Positions 1 through 9,465 of a stretch of 64,000 bases of DNA are shown here, in pieces. The notes under the pieces were generated by a model, which was not told where the DNA came from, did no database searches, and was given only the letters and a program-made list of their open reading frames with translations. Position numbers and translations under genes: made by a program. Origin of the DNA: JBDSLU01 sp963844435 (lineage in GTDB: Bacteria; Acidobacteriota; Vicinamibacteria; Vicinamibacterales; Vicinamibacteraceae); contig CAWJOG010000002.1 of the NCBI GenBank assembly GCA_963844435.1, positions 372,001 through 436,000 of the forward strand, read 5' to 3'. Position 1 is the stretch's first letter; each line of letters starts with the position of its first letter.

Positions 1-3000
1 TACAAACTGATCGGAGCCTGTCTGACGCTGTGGTGCGTCAGCGGCTTGGCCCTCCACGCCCAGTTCGACACCGCCGTCGTCCTTGGCACGATTCGCGACG
101 CCAGCGGCGCGGTGGTGCCGGGCGCGACGCTCACGCTGAAGAGTGTCGACACCGGCATCACTGCCGAAACCCAGAGCGACGAGAACGGGAACTACCAGTT
201 CTTCAACGTCCGCGTCGGCGCCGCCTACGAGGTCACCGCCGCCTGCCAGGGCTTCACGCCGTCGGTCGCCAAGAACGTCGGCGTCGCGGTGAACGCGCGC
301 CAGCGCGTCGACTTCAGCCTGCAGGTCGGCGGCCTCACCGACGAGGTCGTGGTGTCCGGCGGCGCCCAGCTGCTCGAAACCGATTCGAGCGAGCGCGGCC
401 AGGTCATCGAACGGCAGCAGATCGTCAACCTGCCGCTGAACGGCCGCTCGTACTCGAGCCTGGCCCTGCTCTCAACGGGCGTCCTCGAGTCGAACCAGAA
501 CGGCATCGGCACCAGCGGCCGCGAGGGCTCGTTCAACGTCAACGGCCTGCGCAACACCGCCAACAACTTCCAGCTCGATGGCATCGACAACAACCTGTAC
601 GGCACCAGCAACCAGGGCTTCTCCAACCAGGTGATCCAGGTGTCGCCCGACGCCGTCGCCGAGTTCAAGGTGCAGACCAACAATTACAGCGCCGAGTACG
701 GGCGCAGCGGCGGCGCGGTGATCAACGCCACCTATCGCAGCGGGACCAACGAGATACGCGGCAGCCTCTGGGAGTTCAACCGCAACACCGCGCTCAACGC
801 CACCGGCTTCTTCCAGCCGACCGGGGGCAGCAAGCCGTCCCTCGAACGGAATCAGTTCGGCTTCGTGCTCGGCGGGCCGCTCGTGCGCGACCACGCGTTC
901 TTTTTCGCCGACTACGAGGGCTTCCGCCAGGAGCAGCGGACGCTGGTCTTCTCCACCATCCCGACGCTCGAGCAGCGACAGGGCGTGCTGACGGTGCCGG
1001 TCGTGCACCCGCTGACCGGCGAGCAGTTCCCCGCCGGCGCGGCGCTGCCGCTGACCGCGTTCGCCCGCCGCGTGCTCTCGGAGTTGCCCGCGCCAAACGT
1101 GCCCGGGGTGACCAGCAACAACTACCAGAAGGGCGTGCCGAACGAGAGCAACTACGACAAGTGGAACGTGCGCCTCGATCACAAGTTCGGCGAGCGGCTG
1201 TCCGGCTTCCTGCGGTTCGGGCAGCAGAAGAACGACGCCTTCGAGGCGCCGAACATCGACGGGCCGTCCGGCAGCAACCAGAACGGCTTCATCAACGTCG
1301 ATTCGACCCAGGTCGTCGCCGGCGGCACGTGGATCCTCGGCCGTGCCTCGGTGCTCGATGCCCGCATCGGCTACTCGCACACCGACGCCGGCAAGAAGCC
1401 GCCGGTCATCGGCGGGCCGGGCATGTTCGAGCTCTACGGGATTCCTGGATTACCCGACGACCCGGAACTGACCGGCGGCCTGACGCCGCAGACCATCACC
1501 GGGTATTCGCAGCTCGGACGCCAGGCCACCAACCCGCAGTTCCAGAACCCGAGCATCTTCAACCCGCGCGTCAGCCTCACCCACGTGCTCGGGCGCCACA
1601 GCCTCAAGGTCGGCTTCGAGTACGCCGCGATCAACACCGAGGTGCAGGACACCAACCCGCTCTACGGCCTCGACAGCTACACCAGCCAGTTCTCGCGGCC
1701 GGCCGGGGCGGCGGCGAACAACCAGTACAACCTGGCCGACTTCTACTTCGGCGCCCGCACCCAGTACGAGCTGGCCAGCCTCATCGTCGCCAAGATGCGG
1801 CAGCGCGGCACCTACGCCTACCTGCAGGATGACGTCCGCGTCAGCTCGACGCTGACCGTCAACCTCGGCCTGCGCTACGAATACGTGACGCCCTACTACG
1901 AAGCCGAGAACCGCCTCTCGAACTTCGATCCGGCGACCGCCACCTTGATCACGGCGCGGGACGGGTCCATCGCCGACCGGGCGCTGGTCGAGCCCGATCG
2001 CAACAACTTCGCGCCCCGCTTCGGCCTGGCCTGGCAGCCGCTGAAGGACACCGTCGTCCGCGGCGGCTACGGCATCGGCTACATCCACTTCAACCGTCTC
2101 GCCAGCGCCGGTCTGCTCGCCACCAACACGCCGATCGTCACGCGCGCCACGGTGACGCAGGCGCTGACGCGCGGCGCCGACGGCCGCGTGATTCAGTGCG
2201 TCGGCGATCAGTACGCCGGCTGCTTCCGGACCACTCAGCAGGGCTATGCGCCGAATCTGCCCAACAACGTCACGCTCTACGTCCCGCCGGACACGCCGTC
2301 CGGCTACATCCAGAGCTGGCACGTGTCGGTGCAGCAGAAGGTCACGGACAACATCGTCACGGACCTGGCCTACGTCGGCAATCACGGCGTCAAGCTGTCG
2401 ATGATCGCGGACATCAACCAGGCGCGGCCGCCGGTCGCCGGCGAGAACGCGAATGCGACGCTGGCGGCGCGCCGGCCGATTCAGGGCTACGGCACGATCT
2501 CGGCCGTGCTGCCGGAAGCGTTCTCGAACTACCACGCCCTGCAGGCCAAGGTCGAATACCGCAAATCGACGGACCTGAACGTGCTGAATTCGTTCACGTG
2601 GTCGAAGGCAATCGACAACGTCAGCCAGGTGCTCGAGGAGCCGGGCGGGAGCACGGGCACGCCGCAGAATGTCTTCGACATCGGCAACGATCGCGGGCCG
2701 TCCGGGTATCACGTGCCGCTGCTGAACGTCACCAGCTTCGTGTGGAACCTGCCGTTCGGGCAGGGCCAGAAGTTCGGGACGAACATGGGCACGGTGCTGA
2801 ACGGCATCCTCGGCGGCTGGCAGGTGAGCGGCATCAACACGATGCGCAGCGGCCGGACGATCAACCTGCGCTACGCCACCTCGGGCCCGACCCCGGTAAC
2901 GTCCGGGCTGCCGACGTTCCTCGGCGGCGTGGCGCTGCGGCCGAATGTGATCGGCGATCCGCTCGCGCCCGAGGACGTGCGGTCGATCGACAACTACTTC

Positions 3001-3288
3001 AACCGCGACAACGTCGTACTGCCGCCAGCGACGGCGCCGTTCGGCAACGCCGGACGTAACAGCGTCCGCGGCTACGCCTTCTATCAGCTCGATCTGGGCA
3101 TCCAGAAGTCGTTCGGTCTGCCGATCCGCAATGGCGCCTCGCTCGAGATTCGCGCCGAAGCCTTCAACGTCCTGAACAAGACCAACTTCGGCCTGCCCAA
3201 CGGCGACCGCAACAGTGGCGCGTTCGGCACGATCCGGTCGACGTTCCCCGCCCGCCAGCTGCAGCTCGCCGCGAAGCTGTCGTTCTAG
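1..3288 (+). CDS. TonB-dependent receptor, Oar-like, with carboxypeptidase regulatory-like domain (5' partial)
   Basis: The frame is open from the first base, so the start codon lies outside the window; the first visible residues form the hydrophobic part of a signal peptide ending near LALHAQ. A carboxypeptidase-regulatory-like beta sandwich follows (GTIRDASGAVVPGATLTL, roughly residues 25-110), then a plug-like segment (NLPLNGRSYSSLALLSTGV) and a long outer-membrane barrel. The last residue is Phe (LAAKLSF), as usual for outer-membrane barrels. The size of about 1,095 codons fits the large Oar-type receptors expanded in Acidobacteriota, which are thought to import polymers or complex nutrients. 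The substrate cannot be read from sequence. A shorter start at TTG 46 would remove the signal peptide and is unlikely. Confidence 0.93.
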   Translation, partial: YKLIGACLTLWCVSGLALHAQFDTAVVLGTIRDASGAVVPGATLTLKSVDTGITAETQSDENGNYQFFNVRVGAAYEVTAACQGFTPSVAKNVGVAVNARQRVDFSLQVGGLTDEVVVSGGAQLLETDSSERGQVIERQQIVNLPLNGRSYSSLALLSTGVLESNQNGIGTSGREGSFNVNGLRNTANNFQLDGIDNNLYGTSNQGFSNQVIQVSPDAVAEFKVQTNNYSAEYGRSGGAVINATYRSGTNEIRGSLWEFNRNTALNATGFFQPTGGSKPSLERNQFGFVLGGPLVRDHAFFFADYEGFRQEQRTLVFSTIPTLEQRQGVLTVPVVHPLTGEQFPAGAALPLTAFARRVLSELPAPNVPGVTSNNYQKGVPNESNYDKWNVRLDHKFGERLSGFLRFGQQKNDAFEAPNIDGPSGSNQNGFINVDSTQVVAGGTWILGRASVLDARIGYSHTDAGKKPPVIGGPGMFELYGIPGLPDDPELTGGLTPQTITGYSQLGRQATNPQFQNPSIFNPRVSLTHVLGRHSLKVGFEYAAINTEVQDTNPLYGLDSYTSQFSRPAGAAANNQYNLADFYFGARTQYELASLIVAKMRQRGTYAYLQDDVRVSSTLTVNLGLRYEYVTPYYEAENRLSNFDPATATLITARDGSIADRALVEPDRNNFAPRFGLAWQPLKDTVVRGGYGIGYIHFNRLASAGLLATNTPIVTRATVTQALTRGADGRVIQCVGDQYAGCFRTTQQGYAPNLPNNVTLYVPPDTPSGYIQSWHVSVQQKVTDNIVTDLAYVGNHGVKLSMIADINQARPPVAGENANATLAARRPIQGYGTISAVLPEAFSNYHALQAKVEYRKSTDLNVLNSFTWSKAIDNVSQVLEEPGGSTGTPQNVFDIGNDRGPSGYHVPLLNVTSFVWNLPFGQGQKFGTNMGTVLNGILGGWQVSGINTMRSGRTINLRYATSGPTPVTSGLPTFLGGVALRPNVIGDPLAPEDVRSIDNYFNRDNVVLPPATAPFGNAGRNSVRGYAFYQLDLGIQKSFGLPIRNGASLEIRAEAFNVLNKTNFGLPNGDRNSGAFGTIRSTFPARQLQLAAKLSF

Positions 3289-3299
3289 CGGTAGCCCGG

Positions 3300-3354
3300 C
3301 CGGCGGCATGCCGCCGGTCACCTGACGCCGGCCGATCTCCCACGATCGGCCGGC
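3300..3354. terminator. Two adjacent hairpins after the TonB receptor gene
   Basis: Eleven bases after the receptor stop lies an 18-bp perfect palindrome centred on GCATGC (3300-3317). It is followed by an 11-bp perfect stem GCCGGCCGATC with a 6-nt loop (3327-3354). There is no T-tract, so this is a terminator-like or mRNA-protecting structure rather than a classical intrinsic terminator. Confidence 0.5.
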
Positions 3355-3489
3355 AGTAGCGAAGGTCGGCGAAGACGGAGTTCATGGCGTCGTATTGGAC
3401 GGTCCCGGCGCCAGAAACGTTGGCCGCGGGCACGCGCTTGACTCCCGCCCGGACATGGCAGAGTCTCTGACCCACAGACGAGAGCGTCC

Positions 3490-4149
3490 ATGCCCCGCAT
3501 CCCGCCCCGGTCGCTTCGCGTGTGGCTGCCGACACTGACGGCGTTGACCGTCCTGGCCAGCGGCGCCACGGGCGGCAGCATGGGCTCCGCGCAGGCGCCA
3601 TCCGGGAGCGACGTCCGCTCAGCAGCCGCGGGATTCCACGCGCTCGTTCTGCACGACCCGTGCACCGGCGACTACCCGCCGCAACCGGACACGTGCCTTC
3701 ACGGCCGGTTGGCCGAGAAGCCGTTCACGTTCGGCGGCAGGCCCGGCGTGATTCACGACGTGCGTCTCAGGATTCGTGGACTCTTCGAGCCCACCACGAT
3801 TGAGGGCGGCGAAACACCCCATCCGGGCCATCCCTACTACAAGGTGGGCGGCACGGTCAGCGCACGCGAATGGTCCGCCTGGCACATCGAGGTCTCGAAT
3901 CCCAGGCAGACGTACTGGCTCAATCACTATCCGAATGTCTCGCACACGATCTACGCGGAAGACTTCGAGGCGACGATTCCGGTAGCCGGCGGCAGCGGCG
4001 TGGTCGTCCGCGTCGTCGACGGCAACGATCGGCAGATCGACAACGGCAAGCCGGGCCCCGACCGCCGGCAGATCATCCAGGGGGTCGTCGATCGGCCCCC
4101 GGACGGACAGCTCCTGCGGCTCGACGTCATCGACGTCGCCGTGCGCTGA
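3490..4149 (+). CDS. Hypothetical secreted protein
   Basis: A 219-residue protein with a basic N-terminus and a hydrophobic stretch (LPTLTALTVLASGATGG) ending near SAQA, consistent with a cleaved signal peptide. The mature part has a Cys-containing segment (HDPCTGDYPPQPDTCLHG) that may form a disulfide, then a beta-rich region with many Gly, Pro, Tyr and His (HPGHPYYKVGG, TYWLNHYPNVSHTIY). I do not recognise a family. The coding frame is supported by its codon pattern and by the absence of a better frame. It stands alone between the TonB receptor and the cupin gene, both on the same strand. Confidence 0.6.
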   Translation: MPRIPPRSLRVWLPTLTALTVLASGATGGSMGSAQAPSGSDVRSAAAGFHALVLHDPCTGDYPPQPDTCLHGRLAEKPFTFGGRPGVIHDVRLRIRGLFEPTTIEGGETPHPGHPYYKVGGTVSAREWSAWHIEVSNPRQTYWLNHYPNVSHTIYAEDFEATIPVAGGSGVVVRVVDGNDRQIDNGKPGPDRRQIIQGVVDRPPDGQLLRLDVIDVAVR

Positions 4150-4335
4150 GGACGCGCTCCTCAGCGTGCGGACCGGACCCCTGGAGGAACCCGGGGAATC
4201 TTGCACGCGCGTCACGGTCTGCGGGCAGGCGAGATTGGCGCGTCTCTCTTTCCGGCGTGGAACTAGACTGGGCCGTTCGAGACAGCTCGCACGGGCGACG
4301 ACGTAGTTGTGGCGCCCACGTCTTCAGGAGGCGAC

Positions 4336-4941
4336 ATGCGCTTGTCTACGGTGGCTTGTACCCTCGGTTCGGCGTTGGTCGCGCTCGGCGTTGGCGGTTC
4401 CCAGCGAGCGGACTCTGGCCCAGCGACGCAGTCGGCCGCGCCGGCCCCCGCTGCCACGACGTCTGACATGGCCAGGACGCCGCTGATTCTTTCCGCAGGT
4501 GACGGCGAGCGCCGGATCCGTCGAGTGATGGGTGGCGCGCTGGCGATCCTGAAGGTCGACCGCCGGAATGGCGGCTCTCCCAACCTGATGATGGGCTACG
4601 AGGAGCTCCCGCCCGGACAGGCGATTCAGGCGCACCGACATCCGACGATGGACGAAATCATCTTCGTGCATCGTGGAACTGGCACGGTGGAGCTCGGTGA
4701 TCGAACGGCCGCTGTCGGGCCTGGCGCAACGGTGTTCATTCCGCCAGCCACCCGCGTCATGCTCCGCAATACCGGCGCCGAGCCGCTTGCCCTCGCATTC
4801 TTCTTTTCGCACCCTGGCTACGAGGAGTATCTCCGTGCGACCTCCGTGCTCGAGGGCCAGCCAGCGCCACCGCTGTCGCCTTCCGAACTGGCCGCGGTCC
4901 GCGAGCGGTACAAGGCACACATCGTCTTCGATCCGCAGTAG
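4336..4941 (+). CDS. Secreted cupin-domain protein
   Basis: The start at 4336 is fixed by an AGGAGG Shine-Dalgarno six bases upstream; an earlier start at 4309 lacks one. A signal peptide (MRLSTVACTLGSALVALGVGG) precedes a single cupin domain. Cupin motif 1 is visible as PGQAIQAHRHPTMDEIIFVHRGTG, with His, His and Glu metal-ligand candidates, and motif 2 as PGATVFIPPATRVMLRNTG. The C-terminal segment PGYEEYLRATSVLEGQ is common in this group of about 200 residues. The role is probably small-molecule or metal binding in the periplasm; the ligand is unknown. The gene is followed convergently by the formamidase-like gene. Confidence 0.8.
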   Translation: MRLSTVACTLGSALVALGVGGSQRADSGPATQSAAPAPAATTSDMARTPLILSAGDGERRIRRVMGGALAILKVDRRNGGSPNLMMGYEELPPGQAIQAHRHPTMDEIIFVHRGTGTVELGDRTAAVGPGATVFIPPATRVMLRNTGAEPLALAFFFSHPGYEEYLRATSVLEGQPAPPLSPSELAAVRERYKAHIVFDPQ

Positions 4942-4991
4942 GGGCGGGGCGTTTCCATCGGGTCACGACGCGGCGGGAGTTGTGGCCCCGG

Positions 4992-6251
4992 TCAAGACGC
5001 CTTCCGCAGCATGCCCAGCGCGGACTTGGGCAGCTTCGCGGCGATGCTCACCTGCGTGCCGACGAGATCGACGACGTCGTACTTCATCGCGAACCCCACG
5101 ACCACGGCGGCCTCGGACGCAGCCAGCTTGTAGTCCCGCTCGAGCCAGCGCATCATGCCCGAGGTCGCCATCTGCACGGCCTGGTCGAGGCTGCCGCCGA
5201 TGCCCACGCTGATCAGGTAATCGGCGTTCTCGGCGAGCGGATGCCCGACGCCGCGCCCTTCGATCACATCCACCGTGAACTCGATGTCCATCGACGTCTC
5301 GAGGGCGTCGCCCGTCAGCTCGCCGTCCCCCTGCGCCGCGTGGCCGTCGCCCACGAACAGCAGCGCGCCCGGATGGTAGACCGGCAGATAGACCGTCGTG
5401 CCTTCGACGATCTGGTTGTAGTCCATGTTGCCGCCGAACCGGCCCGAGTCGGTCGTGCGAATCGCCCAGTCCTGTTGCGGCGCCACCGCGACGCACCCGA
5501 GCATCGGCTTCAGCGGCACGACGAAGTCCTTCAGACTGTCGGGCGGCTGCTCGAGGCGCGCGACGCCCGCCTCGGCGTCGATCGTCCAGCGGCTGTTGAA
5601 GTTATCCGTCCACTTCAGTCCGGCGAGATGGGACGGCTCGAGCGCGTTCGACATGACCGTGCTGCCGCTGTTCGCCCACTTGCGGTTCGTGCGGATGCGG
5701 TTCAGCCGCACGACCAGCGTGTCCCCGGGCAACGCGCCTTCGACAAAGAATGGCCCCGTCTGTGGATTGCCGCCGGGCGACCGCCGTTCATCCTTCGGAT
5801 CGGTCCCGCCGGCATCGACGCTCCAGGTCTTGACGGTGTCACCACGCGAGATGTGGAGCACCGGCGGCACGCGCGACGTGAAGTACAGCTCGAACTTCGT
5901 CGGCTCGAACGTGTGCGTGCGGGCCTGCGCCGGCCGTGGCGCCACGCGCACCGCGGACCACTGGAGCGTTCGTCCGCCCTGCGTGACCTCGCCCGTCAGC
6001 CGGCCGTCCGCAATCATGCCTGTGGCCGTGCGATTGGCGACCTTGAACGAGATGGCGTTGCCGCTGACGATCCCCTCGAGCGGCTGGGTGCCGTACGTCC
6101 CGGTCAACGTTCTGCCGTCGTGTTTCAGCACCATGCGCGACGTGTTCGGCCGGCCGAAGTCGACGACGGTGACCGCCCACGGCCCGGACAGGTCGGTCTG
6201 CGGCGGCGCAGGCTGCCCGAGCGAGAGGAGCAGCAGCAGGAGTGTGGCCAT
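4992..6251 (-). CDS. Acetamidase/formamidase family protein, secreted
   Basis: A 419-residue member of the FmdA/AmdA amidase family. The N-terminus MATLLLLLLSLGQPAP is a short signal peptide, followed by an extra beta domain of about 100 residues (TDLSGPWAVTVVDFG to WSAVRVAP) absent from minimal family members. The amidase core begins near residue 115 and includes VLHISRGDTVKTWSVDAGG, the GALPGDTLVVRLNRI strand, GCVAVAPQQDW and FGGNMDYNQIVEGTTVYLPVYHPGALLFVGDGHAAQGDGE, which is the most conserved stretch of the family. It should hydrolyse short-chain amides to ammonia and carboxylate. Export makes a nutrient-scavenging role more likely than cytosolic nitrogen metabolism. Confidence 0.9.
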   Translation of the reverse strand: MATLLLLLLSLGQPAPPQTDLSGPWAVTVVDFGRPNTSRMVLKHDGRTLTGTYGTQPLEGIVSGNAISFKVANRTATGMIADGRLTGEVTQGGRTLQWSAVRVAPRPAQARTHTFEPTKFELYFTSRVPPVLHISRGDTVKTWSVDAGGTDPKDERRSPGGNPQTGPFFVEGALPGDTLVVRLNRIRTNRKWANSGSTVMSNALEPSHLAGLKWTDNFNSRWTIDAEAGVARLEQPPDSLKDFVVPLKPMLGCVAVAPQQDWAIRTTDSGRFGGNMDYNQIVEGTTVYLPVYHPGALLFVGDGHAAQGDGELTGDALETSMDIEFTVDVIEGRGVGHPLAENADYLISVGIGGSLDQAVQMATSGMMRWLERDYKLAASEAAVVVGFAMKYDVVDLVGTQVSIAAKLPKSALGMLRKAS

Positions 6252-6402
6252 GCGGACCTCGCAACAGGCGCCACTCTATACCGCAGTCACTTTCGCCCGT
6301 CGCACCCGGCCACTGTTGGCTGGCAGTGCTCGGCCCTGGATCGTGCCTCCGCATGGCTGTGCGGTTACGAGGCCGGGAACGTTTGACTTCCTATAGACTA
6401 AA

Positions 6403-6424
6403 GTATTAATTTTGATTAATCAAA
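6403..6424 (+). promoter_or_regulatory. Promoter with perfect 14-bp palindrome upstream of the methyltransferase gene
   Basis: An AT-rich island in otherwise GC-rich DNA. TTGACT (6403-6408) and TATTAA about 15-16 bp further resemble -35 and -10 boxes. TTTGATTAATCAAA at 6411-6424 is a perfect palindrome overlapping the -10 region, suitable for a dimeric repressor. A good ribosome site AAGGAG (6439-6444) precedes ATG 6454. Confidence 0.5.
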
Positions 6425-6453
6425 CTTGGTTCCCATACAAGGAGTAACGAGAA

Positions 6454-7161
6454 ATGGCCGCCGCCGCGCCTCCCGTCCCCACCGCCCCGTACATCCACCC
6501 GACCGAGGGCATGAAGCTCGCCCGCTGGGCCTTCTTCAGCCTGCTCGCCGCCGTCATTCCCATGGCCATTGCCGGCGAGGTCGGCTCCGCCTATCTGTGG
6601 GCGCTCGCAGCCGGCTGCTCGGCCGTGGCGCTCTATGCCGTCCACACCGTCAGCCCCGAGCTGGCGCGCGAGCGCTATCACCCGCCGAGCCCCGGCCTCG
6701 ATGGCACGACGCTGCGCTGGGTGCGCCTGATTATCTTCGCCACGGTCGTCTTCGCGCTCCTGGATAGCGGGCGATGGCACGTGTCGGCACCCATGCCCGC
6801 CGGGTGGCGCATCCTCGGGCTCGTCACGTTCTTCACCGGGCTCGCGATGTTCGTGTATGCGATGTCGTGGAACCGGTTCTTCTCGTCGGTGGTGCGCATC
6901 CAGGACGAGCGCGGCCATCACGTCATCGACAGCGGTCCGTACGCGCGCGTGCGGCATCCTGGCTACGTCGGCATGTTGCTCTTCGGGGCGACGATGCCGC
7001 TGGCGCTCGGCTCGTGGTGGGCGTTTCTGCCTGGCAGCGTGATCGTGGGCTTCGGGTTCCGGCGCGTGTGGGTCGAGGATCGGTTCCTCGCGGCACACCT
7101 GCCCGGCTATCGCGAGTACGCCGCGCGCGTCCGCTATCGACTGCTTCCCGGCATCTGGTAG
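6454..7161 (+). CDS. Isoprenylcysteine carboxyl methyltransferase (ICMT)-like membrane methyltransferase
   Basis: A 235-residue polytopic membrane protein with about five hydrophobic segments. The C-terminal half has the ICMT/phospholipid N-methyltransferase signature: SGPYARVRHPGYVGMLLFG around residue 165-185, then the membrane-edge Glu-containing motif VEDRFLAAHLPGYREYAARVRYRLLPGIW. These elements bind S-adenosylmethionine in the family. The start at 6454 has an AAGGAG site nine bases upstream. The natural substrate in bacteria is not known because they lack prenylated CaaX proteins; lipid or small thiol methylation are options. Its 3' end abuts the convergent radical SAM gene. Confidence 0.88.
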   Translation: MAAAAPPVPTAPYIHPTEGMKLARWAFFSLLAAVIPMAIAGEVGSAYLWALAAGCSAVALYAVHTVSPELARERYHPPSPGLDGTTLRWVRLIIFATVVFALLDSGRWHVSAPMPAGWRILGLVTFFTGLAMFVYAMSWNRFFSSVVRIQDERGHHVIDSGPYARVRHPGYVGMLLFGATMPLALGSWWAFLPGSVIVGFGFRRVWVEDRFLAAHLPGYREYAARVRYRLLPGIW

Positions 7162-8305
7162 CGGCGCAAGCCGCGTTCGCAGCGGCACGCGCACGCACAG
7201 GCTACGAGCGGACCGAAGCAGGCGCGCGGCGACGGCGCGGAAGCGGTCGTGATGCGGGCCGGTGACGAACATCCAGCGGAGCACGCGCACGCTGGCGGCG
7301 CCGCCGGCGTTGGCCGGCATGATCTCGTCGAGCGTCTGCAGTGGCTGCGTGCGAATGCGGTCGAGCAGCGCCACGCGGTGCACGCACGACACCGTGCAGA
7401 GCGGCGCACAGCTCTTCTCGCTCGTGCTCTCGCGCCGCACATCCTCGGTGGTGTACTCGGCCAGAGGGATGCCTGGATGCCCGCGCTGCTGTGAGCACCA
7501 ATGCACCAGGCCGTCCTCGCAGATGTAGAGATAGCGGCCACCGGCCCCGCACTGCCAGTCGTTCGCGCGGCCGAACGCGAGGTTCCGCTGGAAATCGTTC
7601 TGCTTCTGCACCGAGTAGAACGGCGCCGTCAGCGAGGTGATCTCGTCGTAGGCGCGCCGTTGCTCCGGCGTCAGCGGCAGCAGGCGGCCGTGACCGTTAT
7701 GGATCAGGCCGACTGTCGCGCGTCAGCCCCAGTTCGATCGCCCGCTTCGCGATCGTCACCGCATCGTCGGGGTTGCTCAAGTCGCCGCCGAGCACGGAGT
7801 TGATGTTGACGCTGAACGCGGCGCGCTTCGCCAGCATCTGCAGCTTTGCGTCGAGCACCTTCAGGCTCTTCATCGACACGTCGTCGGGCGTCACGTTGTC
7901 GATGCTGATCTGGAGGTGATCGAGCCCGTCGTCGTTGAAGCCCTCGACGCGCTTCTCGTTCAGCAAGTATCCGTTCGTGATCAGTCCAGCCAGCGCGCCG
8001 GTGCCGCGGATGTGCCGGATGAGCTCGTCGAGGTCAGGGTGCAGCAGCGGCTCGCCGCCGCTGATCTCGATGTTCGCCGTGCGCAGCCGCGCCAGGTGGT
8101 CGATGCGCTCGCGCATGGTCGCCAGCGCCACCGGCGGAGAGTGCTTGTCGTACTCGTTGCAGTAGGCGCAGGCCAGGTTGCAGCGGCGGATCGGAACGAT
8201 CTGCGCCAGGACAGGATGACTCGCGGACTGGAAGCCGCGCGCCAGCATCCTGGTCTCTCTCCACCGGCGGTCCAACGTTCGGAACATGCGCCGCGGCCGC
8301 TGCAT
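7162..8305 (-). CDS. Radical SAM/SPASM protein, interrupted by a frameshift
   Basis: The N-terminal part (start ATG 8305, MQRPRRMFRTLDRRW) carries the radical SAM Cx3Cx2C cluster at residues 42, 46 and 49 (RCNLACAYCNEYD), plus ISGGEPLLHPDLDE and ITNGYLL. The frame breaks near 7715-7723; one base too many after GLGLT-coding DNA. The second frame continues with TVGLIHNGHGRLLPLTPEQ and a C-terminal SPASM-like Cys cluster (CGAGGRYLYICEDG, HWCSQQRGHPG, CAPLCTVSCVH) that would hold auxiliary iron-sulfur clusters. Both halves are well conserved, so a sequencing indel is likelier than decay. The exact C-terminus is unclear because this frame stays open through the ICMT gene. Substrate unknown; the family includes peptide- and lipid-modifying enzymes. 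Confidence 0.8.
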
Positions 8306-8324
8306 ACCCGGATCATAATGCCGG

Positions 8325-9173
8325 ATGCCGCCCGTGGAGTGTGCGCGGTGGACGACGACCCTGACAGCGTCGTATCTGGCGATCACGGCCGCGTTGATAG
8401 CGGTCCTCGGCCACACCATCCCAGGCCGCGCGAGCCTGGTCGTGCTGCACGTGACGCTCGCCGCCTCGTTGCTGATCCTGAACCATGCGAGGCCGGCGGC
8501 CGGGATCCTCCGCGTGATTCGCGACTGGCATCCGTTGATGCTGTTTCCCTTCCTCTACAAGGAAGTGGAGCTGCTGGCCGGGGGCATCGGCGACTGGCGG
8601 TTGACCGCGGCGATTCCAGCCTGGGAGTCGGCGCTGTTCGGCGGACAGCCGAGCTTGTACCTGAGCGAACGGCTGGCGTTCGTGCCGCTGTCCGAGTTCC
8701 TCCACTTCTGCTACCTGTCCTACGTGCTTCTCATTCCATCAGTGGCCGCGTACTGGTACGTCAGCGGACAGCGGGCAGCCTTCGGCGAGCTGCTGTTGCT
8801 GTTGTCGACCGTGATGCTGGGGAGCTACCTGTTCTTCATCCTGCTGCCGGTGGACAGCCCGTACTACTTGTCGCAGCGCCTTGGCCCGCCGCTCGCCGGC
8901 CATTTCTTCTTCGATCTCGTTCATCAGGTATCCGCGCGCGGCGGGGCGCGCGGCGGCGCATTTCCCAGCGCACACGTGTCGGGTGCGGTCGTCGTGAGCC
9001 TGGTCGCCTGGCGGCATCAGCCGCGGCTCGCGTACCTGCTCGTCCCGATCGCCGGGAGCGTGATGATCGCCACGGTGTACGGCCGCTTCCACTACGTCCT
9101 CGACGCGCTCGCCGGCGCAGCCCTGGCAATCGCCGTCGTCGTGGCCTATCGATATCTTTCCCGAGCGCGGTGA
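8325..9173 (+). CDS. PAP2 / inositolphosphotransferase-like membrane phosphatase
   Basis: A 282-residue protein with about six transmembrane segments. It carries the late PAP2 motifs GGAFPSAHVSGAVVVSL and YGRFHYVLDALAG, with the catalytic His pair and Asp of the lipid phosphatase/phosphotransferase superfamily. The N-terminal helices and the motif spacing resemble the Aur1/Ipt1-like branch that transfers inositol phosphate or dephosphorylates lipid phosphates. It is divergent from the radical SAM gene with only about 20 bp between start codons, so one start may be slightly off, and the two may share a regulatory region. Confidence 0.85.
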   Translation: MPPVECARWTTTLTASYLAITAALIAVLGHTIPGRASLVVLHVTLAASLLILNHARPAAGILRVIRDWHPLMLFPFLYKEVELLAGGIGDWRLTAAIPAWESALFGGQPSLYLSERLAFVPLSEFLHFCYLSYVLLIPSVAAYWYVSGQRAAFGELLLLLSTVMLGSYLFFILLPVDSPYYLSQRLGPPLAGHFFFDLVHQVSARGGARGGAFPSAHVSGAVVVSLVAWRHQPRLAYLLVPIAGSVMIATVYGRFHYVLDALAGAALAIAVVVAYRYLSRAR

Positions 9174-9183
9174 AGGACCGTAA

Positions 9184-9417
9184 ATGCGAGATCGATCGAG
9201 ACCACGGTTGCCGCGGCTGGTGCGGGTGAACCAGATGGTGGAGCGGCGCGGCGTGTTGGCCGTGGCGGGCGCGCGACTCCTGCCGGGACCCTTCAGCGAA
9301 TTCAACATGCTGGCCGGGCTCACCCTGCTGAAGCTGCGGGACTTCGCGATCGGGACGGTCATCGGCTGCGCCCCGAAGGCTTTTGCCTGGTCGGGCCTCG
9401 GTGCGCTTGTTTTCTAG
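9184..9417 (+). pseudogene. Fragment of a VTT/TVP38-TMEM64 (DedA-like) membrane protein
   Basis: The 77 residues contain VERRGVLAVAGARLLPGPFSEFNMLAGLTLLKLRDFAIGTVIG, which matches the central re-entrant and GLT-x-L-x-x-F-x-x-GT region of TVP38/TMEM64 proteins, but both the N-terminal helices and the normal C-terminus are missing. Full-length members have about 200-240 residues. Placement ten bases after the PAP2 gene suggests the two were once neighbours in a phospholipid-related operon. It is probably a gene remnant. Confidence 0.5.
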
Positions 9418-9465
9418 CTGCCAGTCGTGCGAGCCGCGTCGCAGCGGCTCGCTCACGTGTGACAG

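Noticed and set aside
1450..3321. Long minus-strand open frame of 623 codons under the TonB receptor
   Set aside because: Antisense shadow caused by high GC at third codon positions; the translation is Arg/Val/Ala-rich and has no domain, while the plus strand has a full receptor.
6406..7161. Minus-strand frame continuing the radical SAM SPASM domain through the ICMT gene
   Set aside because: The SPASM similarity ends about 7190; the remainder is antisense of the ICMT gene with low-complexity sequence.
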